Positions 34,476-45,417 are shown, numbered from the stretch's first letter. The stretch is DNA of 64,000 nt from Salvelinus alpinus (GCF_045679555.1 NC_092087.1:79663305-79727304), one strand, 5' to 3'. Notes: generated from the sequence alone by a model not told the origin. A program made the numbers and translations.

Positions 34476-35284
34476 TTAAAACCTCTGGGATATGTGGGAC
34501 GCTAGCATCCCGCATGGCCATCATCCAGTGAAAATGCAGAGTGCCAAATTCAAATAAATTGCTATAAAAATTTTACTTTCATGAAATCACACATGCAATA
34601 CACCAAATTAAAGCTACACTTGTTGTGAATCCAGACAACGTGTCAGATTTCAAAAAGGCTTTACGACGAAAGCACACCAAACGATTATGTTAGGTCAGTA
34701 CATAGCCACAGAAAAACAAAGCCATTTTCCAGCCAAAGCGAGGAGTCACAAAAAGCAGAAAGAGATAAAATGAATCACTAACCTTTGATGATCTTCATCA
34801 AATGACACTCATAGGACATCATGTTACACAATACATTTATGTTCTGTTCGATAACGTGCATATTTATATTCACAAATCTCGGTTTACATTGGCGCCATGT
34901 TCAGAAATGCCTCCAAAATATCCGGAGAAATTGCAGAGAGCCACGTCAAATAACAGAAATACTCATCATAAAACTTTGATGAAAGATAAATGTTTACATA
35001 TAATTAAAGATAAATTTGTTCTTAATGCAACAGATATACGAAATTACAACATAAATAATCCCTTACCTTTGATCATCTTCATCAGAATGCACTCCCAGGA
35101 ATCCTAGTTCCACAATAAATCGTTGTTTTGTTCGATAATGTCCATTACTTATGTCTAAGTAGCTACTTTTGCTAGCATGTTTAGTGCACATGTCCAAACG
35201 CTCGCGCAGATGCAGGCAAACTCGGACGAAAACTTCAAAAAGTTATATAACAGGTCAAATAAACTGGTCAAACTAAGTAGAGAA
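34476..35284. mobile_element. TTAA-type transposon, partial, opposite orientation
   Basis: It starts TTAAAACCTCTGGGATATGTGGGACG and shares, in reverse, modules with 31,598-33,337 (CTTTGATGATCTTCATC, ACACTCATAGGACATCATG). Its right end is missing where host sequence (35,285) begins. Confidence 0.6.
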
Positions 35285-35320
35285 GGTTAGTACAAAGGAC
35301 TTCCAATTCAGAGAGCAAAG
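35285..35320. other. Sliver of host 3' flank
   Basis: GGTTAGTACAAAGGACTTCC and the bases after it match 55,458-55,495, the flank just downstream of the 55-kb gene. This places the surrounding transposons in the 3' flank of the 37-kb gene copy. Confidence 0.6.
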
Positions 35321-37158
35321 TTAAAACCTCTACCACTTCTCTCGCCCGGATCCTCCTCATCAAAAAAGCTGACTAGCATAGCCTAGCCTAACGGGACAGG
35401 GATATCATATAATATAATTTTCATGAAATCACAAGTCCAATACAGCAAATGAAAGATAAACATCTTGTGAATCCAGCCATCATTTCCGATTTTTAAAATG
35501 TTTTACAGCGAAAACACAAAATGTATTTCTATTAGCTAACCACAATAGCCAAAGACTCAACCGCATATTTTCACCATGTTTCTACCGCATAGGTAGCTAT
35601 CACAAAACCGACCAAATAGAGATATAATTAGTCACTAACCAAGAAACAACTTCATCAGATGACAGTCTTATAACATGTTATACAATACATTTATGTTTTG
35701 TTTGAAAAATGTGCATATTTGAGGTATAAATCATAGTTTTACATTGCAGCTACCATCACAAATAGCACCGAAGCAGCCAGAATAATTACAGAGAGCAACG
35801 TGAAATACCTAAATACTCATCATAAAACATTTATGAAAAATACATGGTGTACAGCAAATGAAAGATAAACGTCTTGTGAATCCAGCCAATATTTCCGATT
35901 TTTTAAGTGTTTTACAGCGAAAACACAATATATATTTCTATTAGCTCACTACAGTAGCCAAACACACAACGCAATTTAATCCCCGCAAAAATAGCTTGCA
36001 CAAAACCGACAAAATAGAGATAAAATTAATCACTAACCTGGAACAAATTCATCAGATGACAGTCTTATAACATCATGTTATACAATACAATTATGTTTTG
36101 TTCGAAAATGTGCATATTTAGAGCTACAAATCCTGATTATACATTGTGAATACGTAGCATCGATTCACCAGAATCTCCCGAGATATTTTGGACACTCACC
36201 TAATCTGACCAAAGAACTCATCATAAACTTTACATAAAAATACTTGTTGTATGGCAAATGAAAGATACACTGGTTCTTAATGCAACCGCCTTGTTAGATT
36301 TTAAAAAATAACTTTACCATAACAAACAGCTTGCGTTATTGCGAGACAGCGCTCGCCAAAACGGCAGAGAATAGGAATCAACATTTTCCACAGAAATACG
36401 AAATAACATCATAAATTGTTCTTACTTTTGCTGAGCTTCCATCAGAATCTTGTACAAGGAGTCCTTGGTCCAGAATAAATCGTTGTTTGGTTTCAGAATG
36501 TCCTTTTCTTCTGTCGAATTCACGCCACAATGCTAGCCAATGTTGATAACGTTCCCAATTTCTCTCGACGCAAAGAACGGAAAACTCCAAAAGTCCCAAT
36601 AAACGTTGAATAATCTGATAAAACTCGGTTGAAAAAAACTACTTTACGATGTTATTATCACATGTATTAAATAAAATCAGAGCCGGAGATATTCGCCGTG
36701 TAAACCGAACGCTTATCAGAAGACAATATCGAGGTGCTTCGCTCGCCTTGGTAGAGAAAGGAAATTCCTGACCTGCCACTCCAAAAGCTCTTGTTCGACC
36801 TCAGATCGAGCTAGACACCCCATTCCAACTTCCACTGCCTGTTGACATCTAGTGGAAGGCATATGAAGTGCATGCATATCGATAAATATAAGGCAATTGA
36901 ATAGGCAGGCCCTGAAACAGAGCCTCGTTTTCAGATTTTTCACTTCCTGCATGGAAGTTCACTGCAAAATGAATTCTGTTTTACTCACAGACATAATTCA
37001 AACAGTTTTAGAAACTTCTGAGTGTTTTCTATCCAATAGTAATAATAATATGCATATTGTATGATCTAGAAAAGAGTACGAGGCCGTTTCATTTGGGCAC
37101 GATTTTTCCCAAAGTGAAAACAGCGCCCCCCTATTGACAAGAATTAAGAGCAGGTTAA
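35321..37158. mobile_element. TTAA-flanked non-autonomous transposon with internal repeats
   Basis: TTAA occurs at both edges (35,321-35,324 and 37,155-37,158). Right of it the sequence aligns with the 55-kb gene 3' flank (CAGGTTAAAG). Inside, a ~400-bp module around CAGCAAATGAAAGATAAACR and TTTTACAGCGAAAACACAA is repeated at about 35,430 and 35,855. No transposase is seen. Confidence 0.6.
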
Positions 37159-37159
37159 A

Positions 37160-38323
37160 GTGAACCATTACCTTGCAGAATCCTTCACTAGTGGTGGTAT
37201 ATGCTTGGTGCACCAATGCCAACATAACTGTCCTTGGGAGCATTTCCACTGTCAACAGGCATAGCCTCCCTAGGAGTGTAGCGGGTTTGGGAGAAGACAG
37301 TTCTGCCATTCTCGTAGTGCGATTTGGAACTGTAGGAATAGATTGGGATGACACCCGACTGTTCAACGATGCTGGCCTGAGAGCGACTAGAGGCACCATC
37401 TTCAGTGCTTTTGTAGTGCTTCTGCTGAGACATTGGGGCCAGTTGCATCTGGGGCATTTGAGCTACATGCCATAATTGCTGAGGCATGGGGTCAGTTGCT
37501 GCTGTGGCATGGCAGTGTGTTGCTTCCGCTGCTGGGACATTTGAGCTGGATTCCTCACTTGCTGGGGTATGGTGACCGGTTCGTTCTGCTGCGGTTCAGC
37601 AGCCGGTTTCTTCTGCGGTATTTGAGCTGGTTGCCACTCTTGCTGAGGCATGTCGGTCAGTTGCTTCTGCGGTAGAGGCATGGAGGCCAGTTGCTGCTGG
37701 GACATTTGAGCTGGATACCACACTTGCTGGGGTACGGTGGTCGGTTGCTCCTGCGGTAGAGGCGTGGAGGCCGGTTGCTTCTGCTATTGGGGAAATTGAG
37801 CTGGATGCCACACTTGCTGATGCGTCTGCGGCATGGCGGTCAGTGCAGCGACTTGTTGCTTATGGACCATTCTACCTGGATACCACATCTCGTGAGGCTA
37901 CTGCACCAGATGCCACACTTGCTGAAGCATGGCAGCCGGTTGCTTATGCTGCTGGGGCATTTGAGCTGTTTTCCACAGTTGTTGGGGTATGGCAGTCAGT
38001 TCCTTCTGCGGTAGATGCATAGGGGCTGGTTGCTTCTGCTCCTGGGGAAATTGATCTGGATGCCACACTTGCTGAGGTGGCTGTGGCATGGCGGTCGGTT
38101 CAATTTGCTGCTGAGGTTCAGTAGCTGGTTGCTTTTGCTGCTGAGGCATTTGAGCTGGATGCCACGCTTGCTGGGGCATGGTGGCCTGTTGCTTCTGCGG
38201 TTGACGCATTGTGGCTGGTTGTTTCTGCTGCTGGGGCATTTGAGTTGAATACCATGCTTGCTGCGGTATAGCTGTTGGTTGTTTCTGCAGTATAGGCATT
38301 GGGGCCAGTTGCTGCTGGGGCAA
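37160..38323 (-). pseudogene. Truncated Pro/Gln-rich copy of the secreted-protein gene (37-kb)
   Basis: Only the 3' part of exon 3 survives, close to the 55-kb gene. From the C-terminus: PSIYHH, MPVDSGNAPKDSYVGIGAP, GRTVFSQTRYTPREA and VEQSGVIPIYSYSS, preceded by MPQQQ.KQPA repeats. In-frame stops (for example a TAG at about 37,895 after WHLVQ) and frame changes near 37,600-37,790 break it, and most of the repeat domain is deleted. At 38,323 the exon ends in the middle of a repeat, where rearranged flank begins. No exon 1 or 2 is present. Confidence 0.8.
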
Positions 38324-38332
38324 AAAACAAAA

Positions 38333-38875
38333 ACACTAATGATTGGTTGACAATGGAGCCCCCACGTGACAGGTGATGGCTATAGGATGAAGTTGGTGAA
38401 GAGCAATTGCAGAAACTTGGAGTTTCTGCAGCTTTTTGTAAAGTTCATGCAGTCGACATATAGACTCACGTCGGAAATGTTTTATCCCCAGAATGCAACA
38501 CACTTTGAAAGGCGGTGAACAACAAATGTCACCGACCTGACAATAGTGATCAGCTTGAAGGTGCCCACTATCTCCATAAAATGTCTCCCTCATGTGGATG
38601 AAAAAAAACACAAGACAGCTACCCATCTCATCATCCTCTGACCGTCTACCCTCCTTTGTGGAAGCATTTTTTCCTAATGTTGTCTCAACTTTGATTGCAG
38701 TACACATCCACAAACACAAACTCGAATGCAAATGTTTAGATACCTATATCTCCAGCTCCATTAGTGTTTTTGTTTGACCCACGCGAACAAAAACATGACA
38801 GAAACAGGAACCAACTTGCTAAAATTAATGTGTAGCCTACAGTGCATAAATGAATGATGTGATTGAGGCTCTCTC
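38333..38875. repeat. Rearranged 5' flank with an inverted segment
   Basis: Bases 38,337-38,757 match 60,257-60,720 in the same direction, whereas 38,765-38,870 match 60,145-60,260 in the opposite direction. The inverted piece is bounded by a 17-bp inverted repeat, AAACAAAAACACTAATG (left, about 38,334) and its complement (right, about 38,759-38,775). No gene is seen. Confidence 0.65.
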
Positions 38876-39524
38876 TGGGTCTCGACCCCGCCCTGTGCAA
38901 CTGGGTACTGGACTTCCTGACGGGCCGCCCCCAGGTGGTGAGGGTAGGTAACAACATCTCCACCCTGCTGATCCTCAACACTGGGGCCCCACAAGGGTGC
39001 GTTCTGAGCCCTCTCTTGTACTCCCTGTTCACCCACGACTGCGTGGCCAATCATCAAGCTTGCGGACGACACTACAGTGGTAGGCTTGATTACCAACAAC
39101 GACGAGACGGCCTACAGGGAGGAGGTGAGGGCCCTCGGAATGTGGTGTCAGGAAAATAACCTCACACTCAACGTCAACAAAACAAAGGAGATGATTGTGG
39201 ACTTCAGGAAACAGCAGAGGGAGCACCCCCCTATCCACATCGACGGGACAGTAGTGTAGAGGGTAGTAAGTTTTAAGGTCCTCGGCGTACACATCACAGA
39301 CACAGACAGTGTTGTGAAGAAGGCGCAGCAGCGCCTTTTCAACCTCAGGAGGCTGAAGAAATTCGGTTTGTCACCAAAAGCACTCACAAACTTCTACAGA
39401 TGCACAATCGAGAGCATCCTTTCGGGCTGTATCACTGCCTGGTACGGCAGCTGCTCCGCCCACAACCGTAAGGCTCTCCAGAGGGTAGTGAGATCTGCAC
39501 AACGCATCACCGGGGGCAAACTAC
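38876..39524 (+). mobile_element. Rex1-like LINE, 5' portion of an interrupted copy
   Basis: The plus strand encodes [40 protein letters not shown] and [15 protein letters not shown], with some frame breaks. The ADDT catalytic box is present but out of frame with the preceding block. It is interrupted at 39,524 by the L2 element, and its 3' part resumes at 43,681. Confidence 0.85.
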
Positions 39525-39681
39525 ATTTACATTTACATTTAAGTCATTTAGCAGACGCTCTTATCCAGAGCGACTTACAAATTGGTGCATTCACCTTATG
39601 AAATCCAGTGGAACAACCACTTTACAATAGTGCATCTAACTCTTTTAAGGGGGAGGGTGGGGTTAGGAGGATTACTTTATC

Positions 39682-42621
39682 CTATCCTAGGTATTCCTTA
39701 AAGAGGTAGGGTTTCAGGTGTCTCCGGAAGGTGGTGATTGACTCCGCTGACCTGGCGTCGTGAGGGAGTTTGTTCCACCATTGGGGTGCCAGAGCAGCGA
39801 ACAGTTTTGACTGGGCTGAGCGGGAACTGTACTTCCTCAGAGGTAGGGAGGCGAGCAGGCCAGAGGTGGATGAACGCAGTGCCCTTGTTTGGGTGTAGGG
39901 CCTGATCAGAGCCTGAAGGTACGGAGGTGCCGTTCCCCTCACAGCTCCGTAGGCAAGCACCATGGTCTTGTAGCGGATGCGAGCTTCAACTGGAAGCCAG
40001 TGGAGAGAGCGGAGGAGCGGGGTGACGTGAGAGAACTTGGGAAGGTTGAACACCAGACGGGCTGCGGCGTTCTGGATGAGTTGTAGGGGTTTAATGGCAC
40101 AGGCAGAGAGCCCAGCCAACAGCGAGTTGCAGTAATCCAGACGGGAGATGACAAGTGCCTGGATTAGGACCTGCGCCGCTTCCTGTGTGAGGCAGGGTCG
40201 TACTCTGCGAATGTTGTAGAGCATGAACCTACAGGAACGGGTCACCGCCTTGATGTGAGTTGAGAACGACAGGGTGTTGTCCAGGATCACGCCAAGGTTC
40301 TTAGCGCTCTGGGAGGAGGACACAATGGAGTTGTCAACCGTGATGGCGAGATCATGGAACGGGCAGTCCTTCCCCGGGAGGAAGAGCAGCTCCGTCTTGC
40401 CGAGGTTCAGCTTGAGGTGGTGATCCGTCATCCACACTGATATGTCTGCCAGACATGCAGAGATGCGATTCGCCACCTGGTTATCAGAGGGGGGAAAGGA
40501 GAAGATTAATTGTGTGTCGTCTGCATAGCAATGATAGGAGAGGCCATGTGAGGATATGACAGAGCCAAGTGACTTGGTGTATAGCGAGAATAGGAGAGGG
40601 CCTAGAACAGAGCCCTGGGGGACACCAGTGGTGAGAGCACGTGGTGCGGAGACAGATTCTCGCCACGCCACCTGGTAGGAGCGACCTGTCAGGTAGGACG
40701 CAATCCAAAGGTGGGCCGCGCCGGAGATGCCCAGCTTGGAGAGGGTGGAGAGGAGGATCTGATGGTTCACAGTATCAAAGGCAGCCGATAGGTCTAGAAG
40801 GATGAGAGCAGAGGAGAGAGAGTTAGCTTTAGCAGTGCGGAGCGCCTCCGTGACACAGAGAAGAGCAGTCTCAGTTGAATGACTAGTCTTGAAACCTGAC
40901 TGATTTGGATCAAGAAGGTCATTCTGAGAGAGATAGCAGGAGAGCTGGCCAAGGACGGCACGTTCAAGAGTTTTTGAGAGAAAAGAAAGTAGGGATACTG
41001 GTCTGTAGTTGTTGACATCGGAGGGATCGAGTGTAGGTTTTTTCAGAAGGGGTGCAACTCTCGCTCTCTTGAAGACGGAAGGGACGTAGCCAGCGGTCAA
41101 GGATGAGTTGATGAGCGAGGTGAGGTAAGGGAGAAGGTCTCCGGAAATGGTCTGGAGAAGAGAGGAGGGGATAGGGTCAAGCGGGCAGGTTGTTGGGCGG
41201 CCGGCCGTCACAAGACGCGAGATTTCATCTGGAGAGAGAGGGGAGAAAGAGGTCAAAGCACAGGGTAGGGCAGTGTGAGCAGAACCAGCGGTGTCGTTTG
41301 ACTTAGCAAACGAGGATCGGATGTCGTCGACCTTCTTTTCAAAATGGTTGACGAAGTCATCCGCAGAGAGGGAGGAGGGGGGAGGAGGGGGAGGAGGATT
41401 CAGGAGGGAGGAGAAGGTGGCAAAGAGCTTCCTAGGGTTAGAGGCAGATGCTTGGAATTTAGAGTGGTAGAAAGTGGCTTTAGCAGCAGAGACAGAAGAG
41501 GAGAAAGTAGAGAGGAGGGAGTGAAAGGATGCCAGGTCCGCAGGGAGGCGAGTTTTCCTCCATTTCCGCTCGGCTGCCCGGAGCCCTGTTCTGTGAGCTC
41601 GCAGTGAGTCGTCGAGCCACGGAGCAGGAGGGGAGGACCGAGCCGGCCTGGAGGATAGGGGACATAGAGAGTCAAAGGATGCAGAAAGGGAGGAGAGGAG
41701 GGTTGAGGAGGCAGAATCAGGAGATAGGTTGGAGAAGGTTTGAGCAGAGGGAAGAGATGATAGGATGGAAGAGGAGAGAGTAGCGGGGTAGAGAGAGCGA
41801 AGGTTGGGACGGCGCGATACCATCCGAGTAGGGGCAGTGTGGGAAGTGTTAGATGAGAGCGAGAGGGAAAAGGATACAAGGTAGTGGTCGGAGACTTGGA
41901 GGGGAGTTGCAGTGAGATTAGTGGAAGAACAGCATCTAGTAAAGATGAGGTCAAGCGTATTGCCTGCCTTGTGAGTAGGGGGGGAAGGTGAGAGGGTGAG
42001 GTCAAAAGAGGAGAGGAGTGGAAAGAAGGAGGCAGAGAGGAATGAGTCAAAGGTAGACGTGGGGAGGTTAAAGTCACCCAGAACTGTGAGAGGTGAGCCA
42101 TCCTCAGGAAAGGAACTTATCAGGGCGTCAAGCTCATTGATGAACTCTCCAAGGGAACCTGGAGGGCGATAAATGATAAGGATGTTAAGCTTGAAAGGGC
42201 TGGTAACTGTGACAGCATGGAATTCAAAGGAGGCGATAGACAGATGGGTCAGGGGAGAAAGAGAGAATGTCCACTTGGGAGAGATGAGGATCCCAGTGCC
42301 ACCGCCCCGCTGACCAGAAGCTCTCGGGGTGTGCGAGAACACGTGGGCAGACGAGGCGAGAGCAGTAGGAGTAGCAGTGTTGTCAGTGGTAATCCATGTT
42401 TCCGTCAGTGCCAAGAAGTCGAGGGACTGGAGGGACGCATAGGCTGAGATGAACTCTGCCTTGTTGGCCGCAGATCGGCAGTTCCAGAGGCTGCCGGAGA
42501 CCTGGAACTCCACGTGGGTCGTGCGCGCTGGAACCACCAGGTTAGAATGGCGGCGGCCACGCGGTGTGAAGCGTTTGTATGGTCTGTGCAGAGAGGAGAG
42601 AAGAGGGATAGACAGACACAT
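39682..42621 (-). CDS. L2 LINE ORF: endonuclease and reverse transcriptase, 979 aa
   Basis: A single uninterrupted frame. The N-terminal third is an apurinic/apyrimidinic-type endonuclease: WNCRSAANK, LALTETWIT (catalytic Glu), IYRPPGS, LGDFNLPTS, KAGNTLDLIF and SDHYLV. The middle is a reverse transcriptase: FKRARVAPLLKKPTLD, NYRPVSLLSFLSKTLE, LDLSAAFDTVNH, GVPQGSVLGPLLF and YHCYADDTQL (catalytic YADD). The C-terminal part (SRLDYCNSLLAGL, LQNAAARLV-like, LHWLPVEARIRYK) is typical of L2/CR1 elements. It nicks target DNA and reverse-transcribes its own RNA. All key motifs are present and I see no stop, so it may be active or very recently inserted. The start Met is the first in frame; the real start could lie elsewhere. 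Confidence 0.85.
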   Translation of the reverse strand: MCLSIPLLSSLHRPYKRFTPRGRRHSNLVVPARTTHVEFQVSGSLWNCRSAANKAEFISAYASLQSLDFLALTETWITTDNTATPTALASSAHVFSHTPRASGQRGGGTGILISPKWTFSLSPLTHLSIASFEFHAVTVTSPFKLNILIIYRPPGSLGEFINELDALISSFPEDGSPLTVLGDFNLPTSTFDSFLSASFFPLLSSFDLTLSPSPPTHKAGNTLDLIFTRCCSSTNLTATPLQVSDHYLVSFSLSLSSNTSHTAPTRMVSRRPNLRSLYPATLSSSILSSLPSAQTFSNLSPDSASSTLLSSLSASFDSLCPLSSRPARSSPPAPWLDDSLRAHRTGLRAAERKWRKTRLPADLASFHSLLSTFSSSVSAAKATFYHSKFQASASNPRKLFATFSSLLNPPPPPPPSSLSADDFVNHFEKKVDDIRSSFAKSNDTAGSAHTALPCALTSFSPLSPDEISRLVTAGRPTTCPLDPIPSSLLQTISGDLLPYLTSLINSSLTAGYVPSVFKRARVAPLLKKPTLDPSDVNNYRPVSLLSFLSKTLERAVLGQLSCYLSQNDLLDPNQSGFKTSHSTETALLCVTEALRTAKANSLSSALILLDLSAAFDTVNHQILLSTLSKLGISGAAHLWIASYLTGRSYQVAWRESVSAPRALTTGVPQGSVLGPLLFSLYTKSLGSVISSHGLSYHCYADDTQLIFSFPPSDNQVANRISACLADISVWMTDHHLKLNLGKTELLFLPGKDCPFHDLAITVDNSIVSSSQSAKNLGVILDNTLSFSTHIKAVTRSCRFMLYNIRRVRPCLTQEAAQVLIQALVISRLDYCNSLLAGLSACAIKPLQLIQNAAARLVFNLPKFSHVTPLLRSLHWLPVEARIRYKTMVLAYGAVRGTAPPYLQALIRPYTQTRALRSSTSGLLASLPLRKYSSRSAQSKLFAALAPQWWNKLPHDARSAESITTFRRHLKPYLFKEYLG

Positions 42622-42849
42622 AGTTGACAGGCTACAGAAGAGGCTACGCTAATGCAAAGGAGATTAGAATGACAAGTGGACTACACGTCTCGAATGTTCA
42701 GGAAGTTAAGCTTACGTTGCAAAAATAAAATAAAATCTTATTGACTAAAATCTTATTGACTAAAATGATATAGTACTGCTGGCGGTGAAGTAGGCTGGCT
42801 AGCAGTGGCTGCGTTGTTGACTTTGTTTGAACGTGTAGCTGGCTAGGTA

Positions 42850-43570
42850 ACCTCGACAATTTCTCAAAAACTACACAATTATCTTGGATACAAGGACAGC
42901 AAAGACAACTATGTAGCTAGCTAACACTACGCTAATCAAGTCGTTCCGTTGTAATGTAAGTTGTAGTGTGAGTTTCTACAGTGCTGCTATTCGGTAGAAG
43001 TTGGCTAACTAGCAGTGTTAGCTAGCAGTGTTGACTAGGTAGGAGACGGCAGCGCAGCGCGGTGGACGAAAATAGCTGGCTAGTTAACCGAATAATTACT
43101 CTAACCAACTCTAAGCTACACAATTACCTTAGATACAAAGATAGCAAAGAGAACTGTGTAGCCAGCTAACACTACACTAATCAAGTCGTTCCGTTGTAAT
43201 GTAATCGTTTCTCCAGTGCTGCTATGCTGCTATTCGGTGGCTAGCTGGCTAGCTAGCAGTGTTGACTACGTTACGTTACGAAAATAGCTGGCTAGTTAAC
43301 CGAATAGTTACTCTAACCAACTCTAAGCTACACAATTATCTTAGATACAAAGATAGCAAAGAGAACTGTGTAGCCAGCTAACACTACACTAATCAAGTCG
43401 TTCCGTTGTAATGTAATCGTTTCTCCAGTGCTGCTATTCGCTGGCTAGCTAGCAGTGTTGACTACGTTGTTACGTTCGGACGAAAATAGCTGGCTAGCGA
43501 ACCTCAATAACCTCAATAACTACACAATTATCTTTGATACAAAGACGGCTATGTAGCTAGCTAAGATCAA
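42850..43570 (-). promoter_or_regulatory. Tandem monomers in L2 5' region
   Basis: About four imperfect copies of a ~200-bp monomer, each containing ACACAATTATCTTAGATACA, CAAGTCGTTCCGTTGTAATG and GCTGGCTAGCTAGCAGTG motifs, lie upstream of the L2 ORF (minus strand). Tandem 5' monomers act as promoters in some LINE families. That role here is inference. Confidence 0.5.
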
Positions 43571-43680
43571 ACAAATCAAACCGTTGTACTGTAATGAAAA
43601 TGAATGAAAATGGTAAAACTACCTGTGGAGCGAGGCGGAATTGCGACTGCACGCTCCAAACCGGAAACCGGTGTAGGTGA

Positions 43681-44404
43681 CCCTCCAGGACACCTACACC
43701 ACCCGATGTCACAGGAAGGCCATAAAGATCATCAAGGACAACAACCACCCGAGCCACTGCCTGTTCACCCCGCTATCATCCAGAAGGCGAGGTCAGTACA
43801 GCTGCATCAAAGCAGGGACCGAGAGACTGAAAAACAGCTTCTATCTCAAGGCCATCAGACTGTTAAACAGCCACCACTACCATTTAGTGGCTGCTGCCAA
43901 CATACTGACTCAACTCCAGCCACTTTAATAATGGGAATTTATGGAAATCTATGTAAAAATGTATCACTAGCCACTTTAAACAATGCCACTTAATATGTTT
44001 TCATTCCCTACATTACTCATCTCATCTCATATGTATATGTATATACTGTACTCTATATCATCAACTACATCTTGCCATCTTTATGTAATACATGTATCAC
44101 TAGCCACTTTAAACTATGCCACTTTATGTTTATATACCCTACATTACTCATCTCATATGTATATACTGTACTCTACCATCTACTGCATCTTGCCTATGCC
44201 GTTTTGTACCATCACTCATTCATATATCTTTATGTACATATTCTTTATCCCTTTACACTTGTGTGTGTATAAGGTAGTAGTTGTGGAATTGTTAGGTTAC
44301 TCGTTGGTTATTACTGCATTGTCGGAACTAGAAGCACAAGCATTTCGCTACACTCGCATTAACATCTGCTAACCATGTGTATGTGACAAATAAAATTTGA
44401 TTTG
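43681..44404 (+). mobile_element. Rex1-like LINE, 3' portion of the interrupted copy
   Basis: Continues the copy from 38,876-39,524: CTCCAGGACACCTACACCAC, CCGAGCCACTGCCTGTTCAC, then an AT-rich 3' UTR with an internal ~110-bp duplication (GTATCACTAGCCACTTTAAA at 43,960 and 44,095). It ends in the AATAAAATTTGATTTGA tail. Confidence 0.85.
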
Positions 44405-44495
44405 ACTTTGGTCTACAGTCAGTTGCTTTAGCCTTTCCACTCAAACGAGCCCTACTATATGTTTGCCTCTGAAAAATTAAACTCAGATCATCAAA
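44405..44495. other. Host flank, inverted relative to 59.85-59.95 kb
   Basis: TTTGGTCTACAGTCAGTTGC and the following bases are the reverse complement of 59,852-59,945. With 38,765-38,870 this shows that the Rex1 element sits in an inverted copy of the 60-kb flank. About 200 bp of flank are missing at the insertion. Confidence 0.65.
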
Positions 44496-45317
44496 AGCAT
44501 AAGCATTTGTTTTTCATCCCCAATTACAAGATTTTCAGACAAGATAGAACGGCCAAAGGGGGCGGTGTTGCAATCTACTGCAAAGACTGCCTGCAGAGTT
44601 CTGTTATACTATCCAGGTCTGTTCCCAAACAATTTGAACTTCTACTTTTAAAAATCCACCTCTCTAAAAACAAGTCTCTCACCGTTGCCGCCTGCTATAG
44701 ACCACCCTCTGCCCCCAGCTGTGCTCTGGACACTATATGTGAACTGATTGCCCCCCATCTATCTTCAGAGCTCGTGCTGCTAGGCGACCTAAATTTGAAC
44801 ATGCTCAACACCCCAGCCACCCTACAATCTAAGCTTGATGCCCTCAATCTCACACAAATTATCAATGAACCTACCAGGTACCACCCCAATTCCGTAAACA
44901 CGGGTACCCTCATAGATATCATCCTAACAAACTTGCCCTCCAAATACACCTCTGCTGTTTTCAACCAAGATCTCAGCGATCACTGCCTCATTGCCTGCAT
45001 CCGTAATGGGTCAGCGATCAAACGACCTCCACTCATCACTGTCAAACGCTCCCTGAAACACTTCAGCGAGCAGGCCTTTCTAATCGACCTGGCCGGGGTA
45101 TCCTGGAAGGATATTGATCTCATCCCGTCAGTAGAGGATGCCTGGTCATTTTTTTAAAATGCCTTCCTCACCATCTTGAATAAGCATGCCCCATTCAAGA
45201 AATTTAGAACCAGGAACAGATATAGCCCTTGGTTCTCTCCTGACCTGACTGCCCTTAACCAACAGAAAAACATCCTATGGCGTTCTGCATTAGCATCGAA
45301 CAGCACCCGTGATATGC
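44496..45317 (+). mobile_element. LINE 5' portion: endonuclease domain, cut by assembly gap
   Basis: The plus strand encodes an AP-endonuclease-like domain (RTAKGGGVAIYCKDCLQSS, AACYRPPSAPSC, LLGDLNLNMLN, NTGTLIDIILTN, LSDHCLIACIRNG). A TAA at about 45,155 after AWSFF interrupts the frame, then LNKHAPFKKFRTRNRYSPWF follows up to the gap. It is a CR1/L2-like LINE, different from both Rex1 and the intact L2. Confidence 0.75.
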
Positions 45318-45417
45318 NNNNNNNNNNNNNNNNNNNNNNNNNNNNNNNNNNNNNNNNNNNNNNNNNNNNNNNNNNNNNNNNNNNNNNNNNNNNNNNNNNN
45401 NNNNNNNNNNNNNNNNN
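45318..45417. other. Assembly gap (100 N)
   Basis: Exactly 100 unknown bases, a conventional placeholder for a gap of unknown size. Different LINE families in opposite orientation flank it, so a misjoin is possible. Confidence 0.99.

Larger units (their letters stand above)
39525..43680 (-). mobile_element. L2-like LINE, apparently full length, inserted in Rex1
   Basis: The 3' end lies at the left (TTTACATTTACATTTAAGTC, a short-repeat L2-type tail), the ORF spans 39,682-42,621, and about 1 kb of 5' region lies to the right with about four tandem monomers. The flanking Rex1 sequence resumes nearly seamlessly (GGGGGCAAACTAC | CCCTCCAGGACACC, a few bases apart). A perfect target duplication is not obvious. 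Confidence 0.85.

Noticed and set aside
41344-41400. G-rich GGAGGAGGGGGGAGGAGG tract as a regulatory quadruplex
   Set aside because: It is the complement of a proline-rich linker codon run in the L2 ORF; no independent support.
41400-42101. 233-codon minus-strand frame within the L2 ORF
   Set aside because: It is an alternative-frame shadow of the 979-aa L2 protein.
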